Positions 1-5,624 of a stretch of DNA of 13,630 nt are shown piece by piece (position 1 is the first letter of the stretch; each line of letters starts with the position of its first letter). Under the pieces are notes generated by a model. That model was given only the letters and a program-made list of their open reading frames with translations. It was not told where the DNA came from and made no database searches. Source of the stretch: Anaerobacillus sp. (GTDB lineage: Bacteria; Bacillota; Bacilli; Bacillales_H; Anaerobacillaceae); contig SKOL01000648.1 in NCBI GenBank assembly GCA_007120055.1, positions 1 through 13,630 of the forward strand, given 5' to 3'. The position numbers and the translations under genes were made by a program.

Positions 1-131
1 AAGAAGGAAAAATCTATACCATCGCCACTGAAGTCGGATTTCAAGACTATAAATACTTCATCAGCGTCTTTAAAAAATACGTTAACTGCACACCTAGTGC
101 ATTTATGAGTTATATTACTAAAGAGTTTTAA
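1..131 (+). CDS. AraC-family transcriptional regulator, C-terminal end (partial)
   Basis: The window opens inside this gene. Reading from base 3 gives 42 residues ending at TAA 129-131. The stretch IATEVGFQDYKYFISVFKKY followed by CTPSAFM is the second helix-turn-helix of the AraC/XylS DNA-binding domain: I-A-x-x-V-G-F, then D-x-x-Y-F, then F-K-K-Y and T-P-S. The protein ends about 13 residues after this signature, which is usual because the DNA-binding domain is often C-terminal. The sensor half lies outside the window, so the ligand and targets are unknown. It could equally be the output domain of a YesN-type response regulator. It converges on sulP and need not regulate it. The family call is firm; anything more specific is not possible. 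Confidence 0.85.
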   Translation, partial: EGKIYTIATEVGFQDYKYFISVFKKYVNCTPSAFMSYITKEF

Positions 132-157
132 GGGGACAGGTTTGTCCCCCTGTCCCC
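132..157. repeat. GGGGACAGG hairpin
   Basis: GGGGACAGG (132-140) and its exact complement CCTGTCCCC (149-157) enclose an 8-base loop that itself contains GTCCC. The element begins at the last base after the araC stop codon. No T-run follows on either strand, so it looks more like a small dispersed palindrome than a Rho-independent terminator, although it may still block the end of the araC transcript. Confidence 0.55.
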
Positions 158-169
158 TCGTCCCCATAC

Positions 170-213
170 AAAAAAGTGTCAGTTAACCAGGGGGGGCCTA
201 GTTAACTGACACT
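170..213 (-). terminator. Rho-independent terminator of sulP
   Basis: A perfect 13-bp inverted repeat, AGTGTCAGTTAAC (175-187) and GTTAACTGACACT (201-213), has a 13-base loop holding a G7 run. Read on the minus strand, the stem is followed directly by six T residues (complement of A 170-175). It begins 11 bases past the sulP stop, where a terminator is expected. Confidence 0.85.
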
Positions 214-223
214 ATATATATAT

Positions 224-1684
224 TTAGTGACCGGAATTTTTCGATAAGCCACCTACTTGTTGCATTAATAATGAACTTTCTTTGTTCATTCCTGTTAATT
301 GAACAGATATCCCGCTTTGTTCATATTTCATCTCAATTTTATCAATCGCACCAATCGCTGAGTCATCCCAAAGGTGTGCGCGACTGAAATCAATCTCGAC
401 TTCTTTGACTTCATCTTTAAAGTTAAACGATTGGATAAAATCTGTCACTGATACGAAGAAAAGTTGCCCTTCAACAAAGTATGTTTTCTTCTCACCTGAA
501 TGCGAAAGCTTTGACGTAACTTGAACTTTAGAAATTTTTGCCCCAAAGAAAATTGCACTTAAAACGACACCTGTTAGTACACCAATAGCTAAGTTATGCG
601 TGATAACTACCGTTAAGACGGTAACAACCATAACTGTTGCATCAGTTTTAGGAATTTTATGCAAAGTTTTTAAAGAACTCCAATCGAACGTACCGATCGA
701 TACCATGATCATGACCCCAGCAAGTGCAGCCATTGGAATTTGAACTACGACTCCACCGAGGACGATAATTAAGAACATCAGGAAAATACCTGCTACAAGA
801 CAAGATAAACGACCTCTACCACCAGATTTAACATTAATCACTGATTGTCCGATCATTGCACACCCAGCCATACCACCAAAACAACCAGCAACAACATTGG
901 CAATTCCTTGTCCACGACTTTCTTTATTTTTATCACTTTCAGTGTCTGTCATATCATCAACAATTTGTGCGGTTAATAATGATTCTAGAATACCAACAAT
1001 TGCTAGCGCTAATGAATAAGGTAAAATAATCATTAACGTTTCTAATGTTAATGGAATTGACGGAAGTAAGAACATTGGCAATGCACTTTGTAAAGCACCC
1101 ATATCTCCTACAGTACTTACACCTAAACCACCAAATATCGCAATCATTGTTACAGCAATAATTGCTACTAACGTAGAAGGCACAGCATTTGTAAATCTCG
1201 GTAAAATATAAATAATGGCAAGAGTTAAAGCAACTAGTGCATACATCACCCATGTAACATTTACAAAATGCTGTAATTGCGCCATGAAAATTAAGATGGC
1301 TAGGGAGTTAACGAACCCTACCATTACTGACCTAGGAATAAACTTCATATATTTAGCTAGTTTGAAAACTCCGAAAAATATTTGAATTATTCCTGTTAAA
1401 ATAGTCGCTGCTAATAAATATTGAAGTCCGTGGTCAGCAACCAGTGTAATCATTACTAATGCCATCGCCCCAGTGGCCGCTGAAATCATTCCTGGACGTC
1501 CACCAATAAAGGCAATAACTACGGCAATACAAAAAGATGCATATAGTCCAACCATAGGGTCAACCCCTGCAATGATTGAAAAGGCAATTGCCTCAGGAAT
1601 TAGTGCTAAAGCCACAACAATACCTGCAAAAGTATCTCCTTTAACATTGCTAAACCACTCTTGTTTAATTGCTTGTAAATTCAA
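224..1684 (-). CDS. SulP/SLC26-family inorganic anion transporter with STAS domain
   Basis: This is an integral membrane carrier of the SulP family, whose members move sulfate, bicarbonate or other anions by proton or sodium coupling or by exchange. The N-terminal family signature [20 protein letters not shown] is at residues 20-39, followed by about ten or more hydrophobic segments. From about residue 400 a cytoplasmic STAS domain ends the protein; [17 protein letters not shown] is its central loop. The open frame extends upstream to an ATG at 1810, but that extension ([10 protein letters not shown]...) is polar and unlike the family. A TTG at 1682-1684 follows a clear Shine-Dalgarno (AAAGAGGTG, 1690-1698) with 5-base spacing, giving 486 residues, so I chose it. 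The gene stands alone with its own promoter and terminator. The substrate cannot be assigned: sulfate is traditional, but bicarbonate uptake is equally possible. The start choice is fairly sure. Confidence 0.92.
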   Translation of the reverse strand: MNLQAIKQEWFSNVKGDTFAGIVVALALIPEAIAFSIIAGVDPMVGLYASFCIAVVIAFIGGRPGMISAATGAMALVMITLVADHGLQYLLAATILTGIIQIFFGVFKLAKYMKFIPRSVMVGFVNSLAILIFMAQLQHFVNVTWVMYALVALTLAIIYILPRFTNAVPSTLVAIIAVTMIAIFGGLGVSTVGDMGALQSALPMFLLPSIPLTLETLMIILPYSLALAIVGILESLLTAQIVDDMTDTESDKNKESRGQGIANVVAGCFGGMAGCAMIGQSVINVKSGGRGRLSCLVAGIFLMFLIIVLGGVVVQIPMAALAGVMIMVSIGTFDWSSLKTLHKIPKTDATVMVVTVLTVVITHNLAIGVLTGVVLSAIFFGAKISKVQVTSKLSHSGEKKTYFVEGQLFFVSVTDFIQSFNFKDEVKEVEIDFSRAHLWDDSAIGAIDKIEMKYEQSGISVQLTGMNKESSLLMQQVGGLSKNSGH

Positions 1685-1689
1685 GCGAA

Positions 1690-1698
1690 CACCTCTTT
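1690..1698 (-). promoter_or_regulatory. Ribosome binding site that decides the sulP TTG start
   Basis: Read on the minus strand this is AAAGAGGTG, five bases before TTG 1684-1682. No comparable site precedes the upstream in-frame ATG at 1810. Confidence 0.75.
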
Positions 1699-1707
1699 CT
1701 AAGTTTT

Positions 1708-1744
1708 TTATATGCGACTTTCGACTCTCACGAAAGTCAGTCCG
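1708..1744 (-). promoter_or_regulatory. Hairpin in the sulP leader
   Basis: In the minus-strand leader, GACTTTCG and CGAAAGTC form a perfect 8-bp stem with a 7-base loop (TGAGAGT), followed by a short A-rich stretch. It lies between the predicted promoter (1811-1838) and the ribosome site (1690-1698), in a leader of roughly 120 bases. I recognise no named riboswitch class here. It could be a simple stability hairpin or part of a leader regulator. Confidence 0.4.
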
Positions 1745-1810
1745 TTTCCAATACCTTGAATAGTAACATGAATGCCCCTGAAACAAAATTCGCTTGTAAG
1801 CGGTCATCAT

Positions 1811-1838
1811 ATTATAAATTCTCTCTATTACTCACCAA
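1811..1838 (-). promoter_or_regulatory. Predicted sigma-A promoter of sulP
   Basis: On the minus strand TTGGTG (complement of 1833-1838) is followed after 16 bases by a perfect TATAAT (complement of 1811-1816). Transcription from here would start near 1804 and give a leader of about 120 bases before the TTG start. The -10 is ideal and the -35 matches at the first three positions. Confidence 0.6.
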
Positions 1839-1911
1839 TACTGTTTAATACTACCTAACTTCACAAGTTGATCACATTCCCAAAGTTTAATTAATCTGAA
1901 AATTATATTTT

Positions 1912-1962
1912 GGTGTCAGACACCCCTCGTGGACATTCCGCCTATTTGTCCACTGGAGGCGG
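1912..1962. repeat. Compound palindromic element, dispersed-repeat-like
   Basis: Three inverted repeats are packed together. The first is GGTGTC-A-GACACC (1912-1924). The second is GTGGACA (1929-1935) with TGTCCAC (1947-1953). The third is CCGCC (1938-1942) with GGCGG (1958-1962). The last two interleave, so together they could form an H-type pseudoknot rather than nested hairpins. The element is far more GC-rich than its surroundings, as imported or dispersed intergenic repeats often are. From memory, GGTGTCAGACACC-like palindromes recur in Bacillaceae intergenic regions; I cannot search to confirm it. Confidence 0.55.
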
Positions 1963-1993
1963 CCCCCGTAAAAAACAGGCTTACTTACATTTC

Positions 1994-2116
1994 ATTATTA
2001 TTTCACTTGTAATATAATGAAATAATAATCTTACTTTAGTGAATATCATAATTCATGATTTTCGCCACTAAGATCAATATATAGTTGCGTCAAAACCGTT
2101 CTCAAACTATATATTG
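1994..2116. repeat. Cluster of AT-rich inverted repeats upstream of the methyltransferase gene
   Basis: Two perfect 12-bp inverted repeats lie in tandem: ATTATTATTTCA (1994-2005) with TGAAATAATAAT (2018-2029), and CAATATATAGTT (2075-2086) with AACTATATATTG (2105-2116). A small ATCAT/ATGAT palindrome (2045-2059) lies between them. The remaining parts of 1839-2184, outside this cluster and the compound element, show no open frame or recognisable RNA gene. The arms could be operators, cruciform sites or leader hairpins of the downstream gene. Confidence 0.5.
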
Positions 2117-2184
2117 CATGATGTGGCTCATTTTTGGTAATTATGAAATTCACGTACTTAAAGGAAAAATTTATATAAGCGGTG

Positions 2185-2802
2185 ATGGAAGTGTTAAAAG
2201 ATACTGGAGAACGTATTATACCTAAAGAAATGAAACCAATGAATGGTTCGCTTTTAGAACATGTAGCGAGATATTATTTCTCAACTCCATATGTTCGTGG
2301 ACGTGTTCTCGACATAGCTTGCGGAACAGGCTACGGTAGTCAGATGGTTACAAAAGACAGAAAAAAGGAAATTACGGAGATGATCGGTGTCGACATCGAT
2401 GATAAAACGTTAAAGTACGCGATCGATAATTATTACCATCCACTTTTGACGTTTCAAAAAGGCGATGTTCTTGATCGCGAATTACCTGAAAAACTCGGTA
2501 CGTTTGATACGATTTTAAGCTTTGAAACAATCGAACATATTGAAGATGATCAACTATTTATGAAAAATATGTACGAGCTATTGAACCCAGGGGGAAAACT
2601 CATATTATCTACTCCATTCGGTGAAGGAAAAGGTATACCCTGCGGACAACCTTTTCACGTTCACCAATTTACAGACGAAGAGTTCAAAAATCTTTTTGAA
2701 CGATTTTCTGAGGTTGAATTTTACTATCAACGCGGTGTCACGATTGAGCCCCCTAGAAAAGATGTGTATTATCCATTAGGGGTTGCTGTAGCGGTAAAAT
2801 AG
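2185..2802 (+). CDS. Class I SAM-dependent methyltransferase
   Basis: A soluble Rossmann-fold methyltransferase of 205 residues. Motif I is VLDIACGTGYG (residues 41-51), the glycine-rich loop that binds S-adenosylmethionine. Motif II is GVDID (68-72), where the acidic residue contacts the ribose. GDVLD (93-97) is the adenine-side motif, FDTILSFETIEHIEDD (107-122) is motif IV with the post-I region typical of Methyltransf_11/25-type proteins, and LLNPGGKLILSTPF (133-146) is the strand before the substrate cap. The substrate is not evident; relatives act on quinones, lipids, glycans and small metabolites. I chose ATG 2185; GTG 2182 is in frame one codon earlier. The best purine run (AAGGAAAA, 2161-2168) is farther away than usual, so translation may be weak. 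No operon partner is present: the next gene is convergent. Confidence 0.88.
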   Translation: MEVLKDTGERIIPKEMKPMNGSLLEHVARYYFSTPYVRGRVLDIACGTGYGSQMVTKDRKKEITEMIGVDIDDKTLKYAIDNYYHPLLTFQKGDVLDRELPEKLGTFDTILSFETIEHIEDDQLFMKNMYELLNPGGKLILSTPFGEGKGIPCGQPFHVHQFTDEEFKNLFERFSEVEFYYQRGVTIEPPRKDVYYPLGVAVAVK

Positions 2803-2990
2803 CTAGACGTACTACTCTCGTACGAATTATTTCGCCTACCTAAATTTACTTACTTAATATAACAAATAAATATTGAAGCGTAAATAGTGACCTCGCATAT
2901 TGGCGTTTCGACATTTTCGGAAAAAACACTACGTATTGAGCCGTTCCACCCGCTCTAATTTTACGGTTTTGTTTACCACTTCCCCTAACC

Positions 2991-3023
2991 AAAAAGGTCC
3001 TCTCCATGATCAGAGAGAACCTT
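2991..3023 (-). terminator. Rho-independent terminator of the 40-residue protein gene
   Basis: On the minus strand AAGGTTCTCTC pairs with GAGAGGACCTT (complements of 3013-3023 and 2994-3004), 11 bp with a single G-T wobble and an 8-base loop, and runs into T residues (complement of A 2991-2995). It lies 18 bases after the stop of the small gene, which supports that gene being expressed. Confidence 0.8.
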
Positions 3024-3041
3024 CCATCTTAATTTCTACAT

Positions 3042-3164
3042 TTAACTATGTCTATTTGTCTTCTTCATTTTCGTTTTTTTCGAGGTGCTTGGTTTACCAC
3101 CTTTACGAGAACTAGGGTTCGTTTCATTCGCATGTTCAACAGCTTGTTCAAGCTCTTTTCTCAT
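3042..3164 (-). CDS. Small basic hypothetical protein (40 residues)
   Basis: This is a short minus-strand gene that I do not recognise. ATG 3164-3162 is preceded by an excellent Shine-Dalgarno, GGGAGGTC (complement of 3173-3180), at about 8-9 bases, and the TAA at 3044-3042 is followed by a strong terminator. The protein starts MRKELEQAVEHANETNPSS, a probable short helix, and continues into a lysine-rich, glycine- and serine-containing tail (KGGKPSTSKK, then KMKKTNRHS). It has no cysteine and no membrane segment, and carries 12 Lys/Arg among 40 residues. Size and composition recall the minor small acid-soluble spore proteins of Bacillus or a nucleic-acid-binding peptide, but I can match it to no named family. 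It stands alone between two convergent plus-strand genes. That it is a gene is likely; its role is open. Confidence 0.7.
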   Translation of the reverse strand: MRKELEQAVEHANETNPSSRKGGKPSTSKKTKMKKTNRHS

Positions 3165-3220
3165 TAGCTTTTGACCTCCCTTTCATACAACTTCAGTTAT
3201 AGAATTCCCTATAGAAGCTG

Positions 3221-3235
3221 TTTAACACTGTTAAA
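3221..3235. promoter_or_regulatory. Short palindrome TTTAACA-C-TGTTAAA
   Basis: A perfect 7-1-7 inverted repeat lies 57 bases upstream of the small-protein start, within the divergent gap to the YetF-like gene. Its placement would fit an operator or a promoter-overlapping site for either gene. No convincing -35/-10 pair was found around it. Confidence 0.3.
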
Positions 3236-3419
3236 AACTACATGTATAAACATTGTTGAACATTATGTGGTGACAAATTTTTTGCTCATGTATTTTAAAC
3301 TTTCCCATAGAGAAAATAAAAGGGAAGTCATACACGGGAACCTTACTTAAGAGCTCAATTTTTTAAACTAAAAACGAAAAAAACTTACTTTTAAAAATAA
3401 AATCAGGTAGGTCTTAAAA

Positions 3420-4085
3420 ATGATTATTGAAACATTAAAATTAGGGTGTTTATTTATTTTGGTTTTCATCGTGATGAGATTACTTGGTAAGACACTTTTA
3501 TCACAATGGACAGCGTATGATTTAGTAACGATTATTTTTTTATCGTATTCTGCGCTTGGCGCAATAAAAGTGACCGGTTTCTTTCATGCAGTAATCTGCA
3601 TTGTTTTAATTGGTGTTTTATATTTGGTGGTATCGAGATTAAGTCTTTATGCAGGATTAACATCTATCATCATCGGTGAACCTACCATTATCATTAAACA
3701 TGGGAAAATCATTCAAAAAAACTTAAAAAAACTGCGCTATTCACTAACAGAATTATTATCGACGGTTCGTGCCGCTGGTTACCCAGATATTCAAGATATT
3801 GAATATGCCATTTTAGAACCGAACGGGCAAATAAGTGTTTTATCAAAAGAAGATTTGCGTCCTTTAACGCCTAAAGACTTAAACATCGAAACCTCATACT
3901 GTGGCTTACCGATTACTATTATTGCTGAAGGGAGAATTGAAACAAATAACCTTTCTCTTATTGAAAAAAACGAACAATGGATATTAAATGAAATAAAACG
4001 TCATGGTTACGACAAGGTGGAAAGTATTTATTTCGCTTATAAGAAGGACGATGACGATTCATTGACGATTTTTCCATATTCGTGA
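3420..4085 (+). CDS. YetF-like DUF421 family membrane protein
   Basis: 221 residues, close to the usual length of YetF/YrbG/YkjA-type proteins. Three hydrophobic segments (about residues 5-20, 35-52 and 55-75) precede a cytoplasmic domain. The DUF421 core is seen in IGEPTIIIKHGKIIQKNLKK (85-104), then LLSTVRAAGYPDIQDIEYAILEPNGQISVL (112-141), with the family's R-x-x-G...D-I...A-I-L-E-x-N-G-x-x-S-V pattern. The molecular role of this family is not established, although some paralogues have been linked to spore or membrane biology. ATG 3420 follows AGGTAGGT (3405-3412) at 7 bases. The gene is alone, divergent from the 40-residue gene and convergent with cobW. The tail is acidic (KKDDDDS). Confidence 0.88.
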   Translation: MIIETLKLGCLFILVFIVMRLLGKTLLSQWTAYDLVTIIFLSYSALGAIKVTGFFHAVICIVLIGVLYLVVSRLSLYAGLTSIIIGEPTIIIKHGKIIQKNLKKLRYSLTELLSTVRAAGYPDIQDIEYAILEPNGQISVLSKEDLRPLTPKDLNIETSYCGLPITIIAEGRIETNNLSLIEKNEQWILNEIKRHGYDKVESIYFAYKKDDDDSLTIFPYS

Positions 4086-4149
4086 ATAGAAAATTAGTAC
4101 TACCCTCGTTTTATCATCACATAAAGTTTGTTCACGGTCTTTAGTGTTC

Positions 4150-4270
4150 GTTCAATGCTGCAAAAAAACTGTTCATTGCCCAAAATCAACAGTTCATTGC
4201 GCCTAACCCCTCGTTCATTGCCGCTAATCAATGGTTCATTGCGCCTAATTCTCTGTTCATTGCTTTTTTT
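4150..4270. repeat. 21-nt periodic array, core GTTCATTGC (six units)
   Basis: The core GTTCATTGC starts at 4171, 4192, 4213, 4234 and 4255, exactly 21 bases apart, and a variant GTTCAATGC starts at 4150, again 21 bases away. A decayed copy may begin at 4130. Within the unit about 9 bases are constant, GCCTAA or CGCTAA often follows, and the last 6 are variable. The array fills the gap between the ends of yetF and cobW and is bounded by A7 (4162-4168, inside the first unit) and T7 (4264-4270). The constant part is too short and the spacers too short for CRISPR. Confidence 0.85.
4162..4194 (-). terminator. Possible terminator of the cobW transcript inside the array
   Basis: On the minus strand AACTGTT (complement of 4188-4194) pairs with AACAGTT (complement of 4167-4173) and runs into T7 (complement of 4162-4168). 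The stem is only 7 bp and AT-rich with a 14-base loop, so it is a weak candidate. Confidence 0.4.
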
Positions 4271-4286
4271 ACTTGATCCGACGTTT

Positions 4287-5477
4287 TTACAACTCCATAA
4301 ACTCTGGAAGAGGATCGTTCAATTGAGACCAGTCCTCTTTCATCTCTTCTTCAGTTAGTAAGCAATCGTTTAATCCTTCGGTAATTTTCTCCTTATCAAA
4401 ACGAATACCTATTAGGACGAGTTCTGTAATACGGTCACCAAACTGTGGATCCCACATTTCCTTTAATTCAGGTTCCTCTTGTAACGTTTCCTCTATTTCT
4501 TCGTCTGTAAGAGACGCTATCCAATAGCCAGCTGGCTCAAATGACACTGATGGTCCTGCTTGGCTCATTAAAGCGATGATGTTATTTCTAGTCGCAAGCC
4601 ATATTAACCCTTTAGCGCGGACGATTTCTTTTGGCCATTGTTCGATCCACTGCAACAACCGTTCCGGATGAAATGGTTTTCTCGCCCGGTATACAAATGA
4701 TGAAATCCCATATTCTTCTGTTTCAGGTACATGCTCATGTTGCAGTTCCTGAAGCCATCCTGCCGATTGACTCGCTTCTTCTAAATTGAATAACCCAGTG
4801 TTCAAAATTTCTGTGGGACCAACTTGACCGTGTGACGAACGGATAAATTTAGCCCTTGGCTGTAACTTTCGTAAAACACCTTCTAATTCAACCAAGTCTT
4901 CTTCTTTTACTAAATCACATTTATTTAAAACTAAAACATCACAAAATTCGATTTGATCAATCAATAGATCGACAACTTCACGTTCGTCTTCTTCATTCGC
5001 GGCCTGCTTGCGGTCGGTGAGTGTATCTCCTGATGAAAAGTCGTGCCAAAAACGAAATGCGTCAACAACAGTCACCATCGTATCTAATCGACAATAATCA
5101 GAAAGATCTATTCCTGTTTCCTCATCAAAATAAGAGAATGTTTGCGCAATCGGAAGTGGTTCGCCAATCCCCGTTGATTCAATTAACATATAGTCATATT
5201 TCTTTTCCTCAGCTAGCCGTTTCACCTCAACTAATAAATCTTCACGAAGTGTACAACAAATGCAACCATTCGACATCTCCACTAACTTCTCATCAATTCG
5301 CGAAATAGCCGAACCACCTTTGATAAGGTCAGAATCTATATTTACTTCACTTAAGTCGTTGACGATTACGGCCACTTTCAGCCCTTCGCGATTATTTAAT
5401 ACGTTGTTTAAAATTGTAGTTTTACCTGAGCCTAAATAACCAGTTAACACAGTAACTGGAATGCGATGATCTGTCAT
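4287..5477 (-). CDS. CobW/COG0523-family GTPase, ZagA (YciC)-type zinc metallochaperone
   Basis: A 396-residue G3E-family GTPase thought to deliver zinc to client proteins during zinc shortage. Walker A is GYLGSGKTT (residues 13-21), the metal-binding CxCC motif is C72-I-C74-C75 in SNGCICC, the switch/Walker B region is ESTGIGEP (100-107), and the guanine-specificity motif is NKCD (185-188). A CobW C-terminal domain occupies roughly 260-370. Length and layout match B. subtilis YciC/ZagA. ATG 5477 follows AAAGAGG at about 11 bases. A promoter and a Zur-like palindrome directly upstream predict repression by Zur when zinc is plentiful. It is divergent from the flavoprotein gene, which has the same arrangement. 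The family is certain. The zinc assignment is strong because of the operator, though some COG0523 members serve cobalt or nitrile hydratase. Confidence 0.92.
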   Translation of the reverse strand: MTDHRIPVTVLTGYLGSGKTTILNNVLNNREGLKVAVIVNDLSEVNIDSDLIKGGSAISRIDEKLVEMSNGCICCTLREDLLVEVKRLAEEKKYDYMLIESTGIGEPLPIAQTFSYFDEETGIDLSDYCRLDTMVTVVDAFRFWHDFSSGDTLTDRKQAANEEDEREVVDLLIDQIEFCDVLVLNKCDLVKEEDLVELEGVLRKLQPRAKFIRSSHGQVGPTEILNTGLFNLEEASQSAGWLQELQHEHVPETEEYGISSFVYRARKPFHPERLLQWIEQWPKEIVRAKGLIWLATRNNIIALMSQAGPSVSFEPAGYWIASLTDEEIEETLQEEPELKEMWDPQFGDRITELVLIGIRFDKEKITEGLNDCLLTEEEMKEDWSQLNDPLPEFMEL

Positions 5478-5502
5478 GAATTTATCATCCTCTTTCTAAT
5501 TT

Positions 5503-5523
5503 TAATCGTAACAATTTCGATTT
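5503..5523. promoter_or_regulatory. Zur-like operator of cobW
   Basis: TCGTAAC-A-ATTTCGA (5506-5520) matches the B. subtilis Zur 7-1-7 box TCGTAAT-N-ATTACGA at 12 of 14 defined positions, and the A/T flanks extend the match. It begins just downstream of the cobW -10 (5526-5531), where a bound repressor would cover the transcription start. It fits Fur and PerR boxes clearly less well. Confidence 0.75.
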
Positions 5524-5525
5524 GT

Positions 5526-5554
5526 ATTTTAGCATACAGTATTAGTATCATCAA
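5526..5554 (-). promoter_or_regulatory. Predicted sigma-A promoter of cobW
   Basis: On the minus strand TTGATG (complement of 5549-5554) and TAAAAT (complement of 5526-5531) are separated by exactly 17 bases. The Zur-like box follows within three bases. Confidence 0.7.
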
Positions 5555-5556
5555 AC

Positions 5557-5585
5557 TTGCAATCTTTTCATACTGTTTATATTAT
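5557..5585 (+). promoter_or_regulatory. Predicted sigma-A promoter of the flavoprotein gene
   Basis: TTGCAA (5557-5562) and TATTAT (5580-5585) are separated by 17 bases. The -35 lies 2 bp from the divergent cobW -35, so both polymerases would meet the same short stretch. Confidence 0.65.
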
Positions 5586-5586
5586 T

Positions 5587-5607
5587 AAATAGTAATGATT
5601 TCGTTTT
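5587..5607. promoter_or_regulatory. Zur-like operator of the flavoprotein gene
   Basis: TAGTAAT-G-ATTTCGT (5590-5604) matches the Zur 7-1-7 box at 11 of 14 defined positions and has AAA and TTT flanks. It starts one base after the -10 and ends four bases before the Shine-Dalgarno, mirroring the cobW side. A Fur box would match at only about 8 of 14. Confidence 0.65.
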
Positions 5608-5624
5608 ACAAAGGAGCAAACAAC

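Noticed and set aside
957..1253. Other-frame open frames inside sulP, cobW, the flavoprotein, bcct and the NSS gene
   Set aside because: They lie wholly within strongly supported genes and show no family features or start signals.
1685..1810. N-terminal extension of SulP to ATG 1810
   Set aside because: The extension is polar, unlike the family, overlaps the predicted start of transcription, and the TTG at 1684 has the proper ribosome site.
2900..3115. 71-codon plus-strand frame
   Set aside because: It overlaps the terminator and the better-supported minus-strand 40-residue gene, has no ribosome site, and its composition is not protein-like.
4150..4270. CRISPR array
   Set aside because: The constant part is about 9 bases and the variable part about 12, far below CRISPR repeats and spacers, and no cas gene is near.
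4128..4358. Plus-strand open frame of 76 codons with a seven-residue repeat (NSSLRLT, PRSLPLI, NGSLRLI)
   Set aside because: The repeat follows only because 21 is a multiple of three. The frame starts with TTG without a ribosome site and ends antisense inside the cobW coding tail.
5503..5607. Fur or PerR boxes instead of Zur
   Set aside because: Both palindromes match the Zur consensus better (12 and 11 of 14 against about 8 for Fur), and the neighbour is a typical Zur target.
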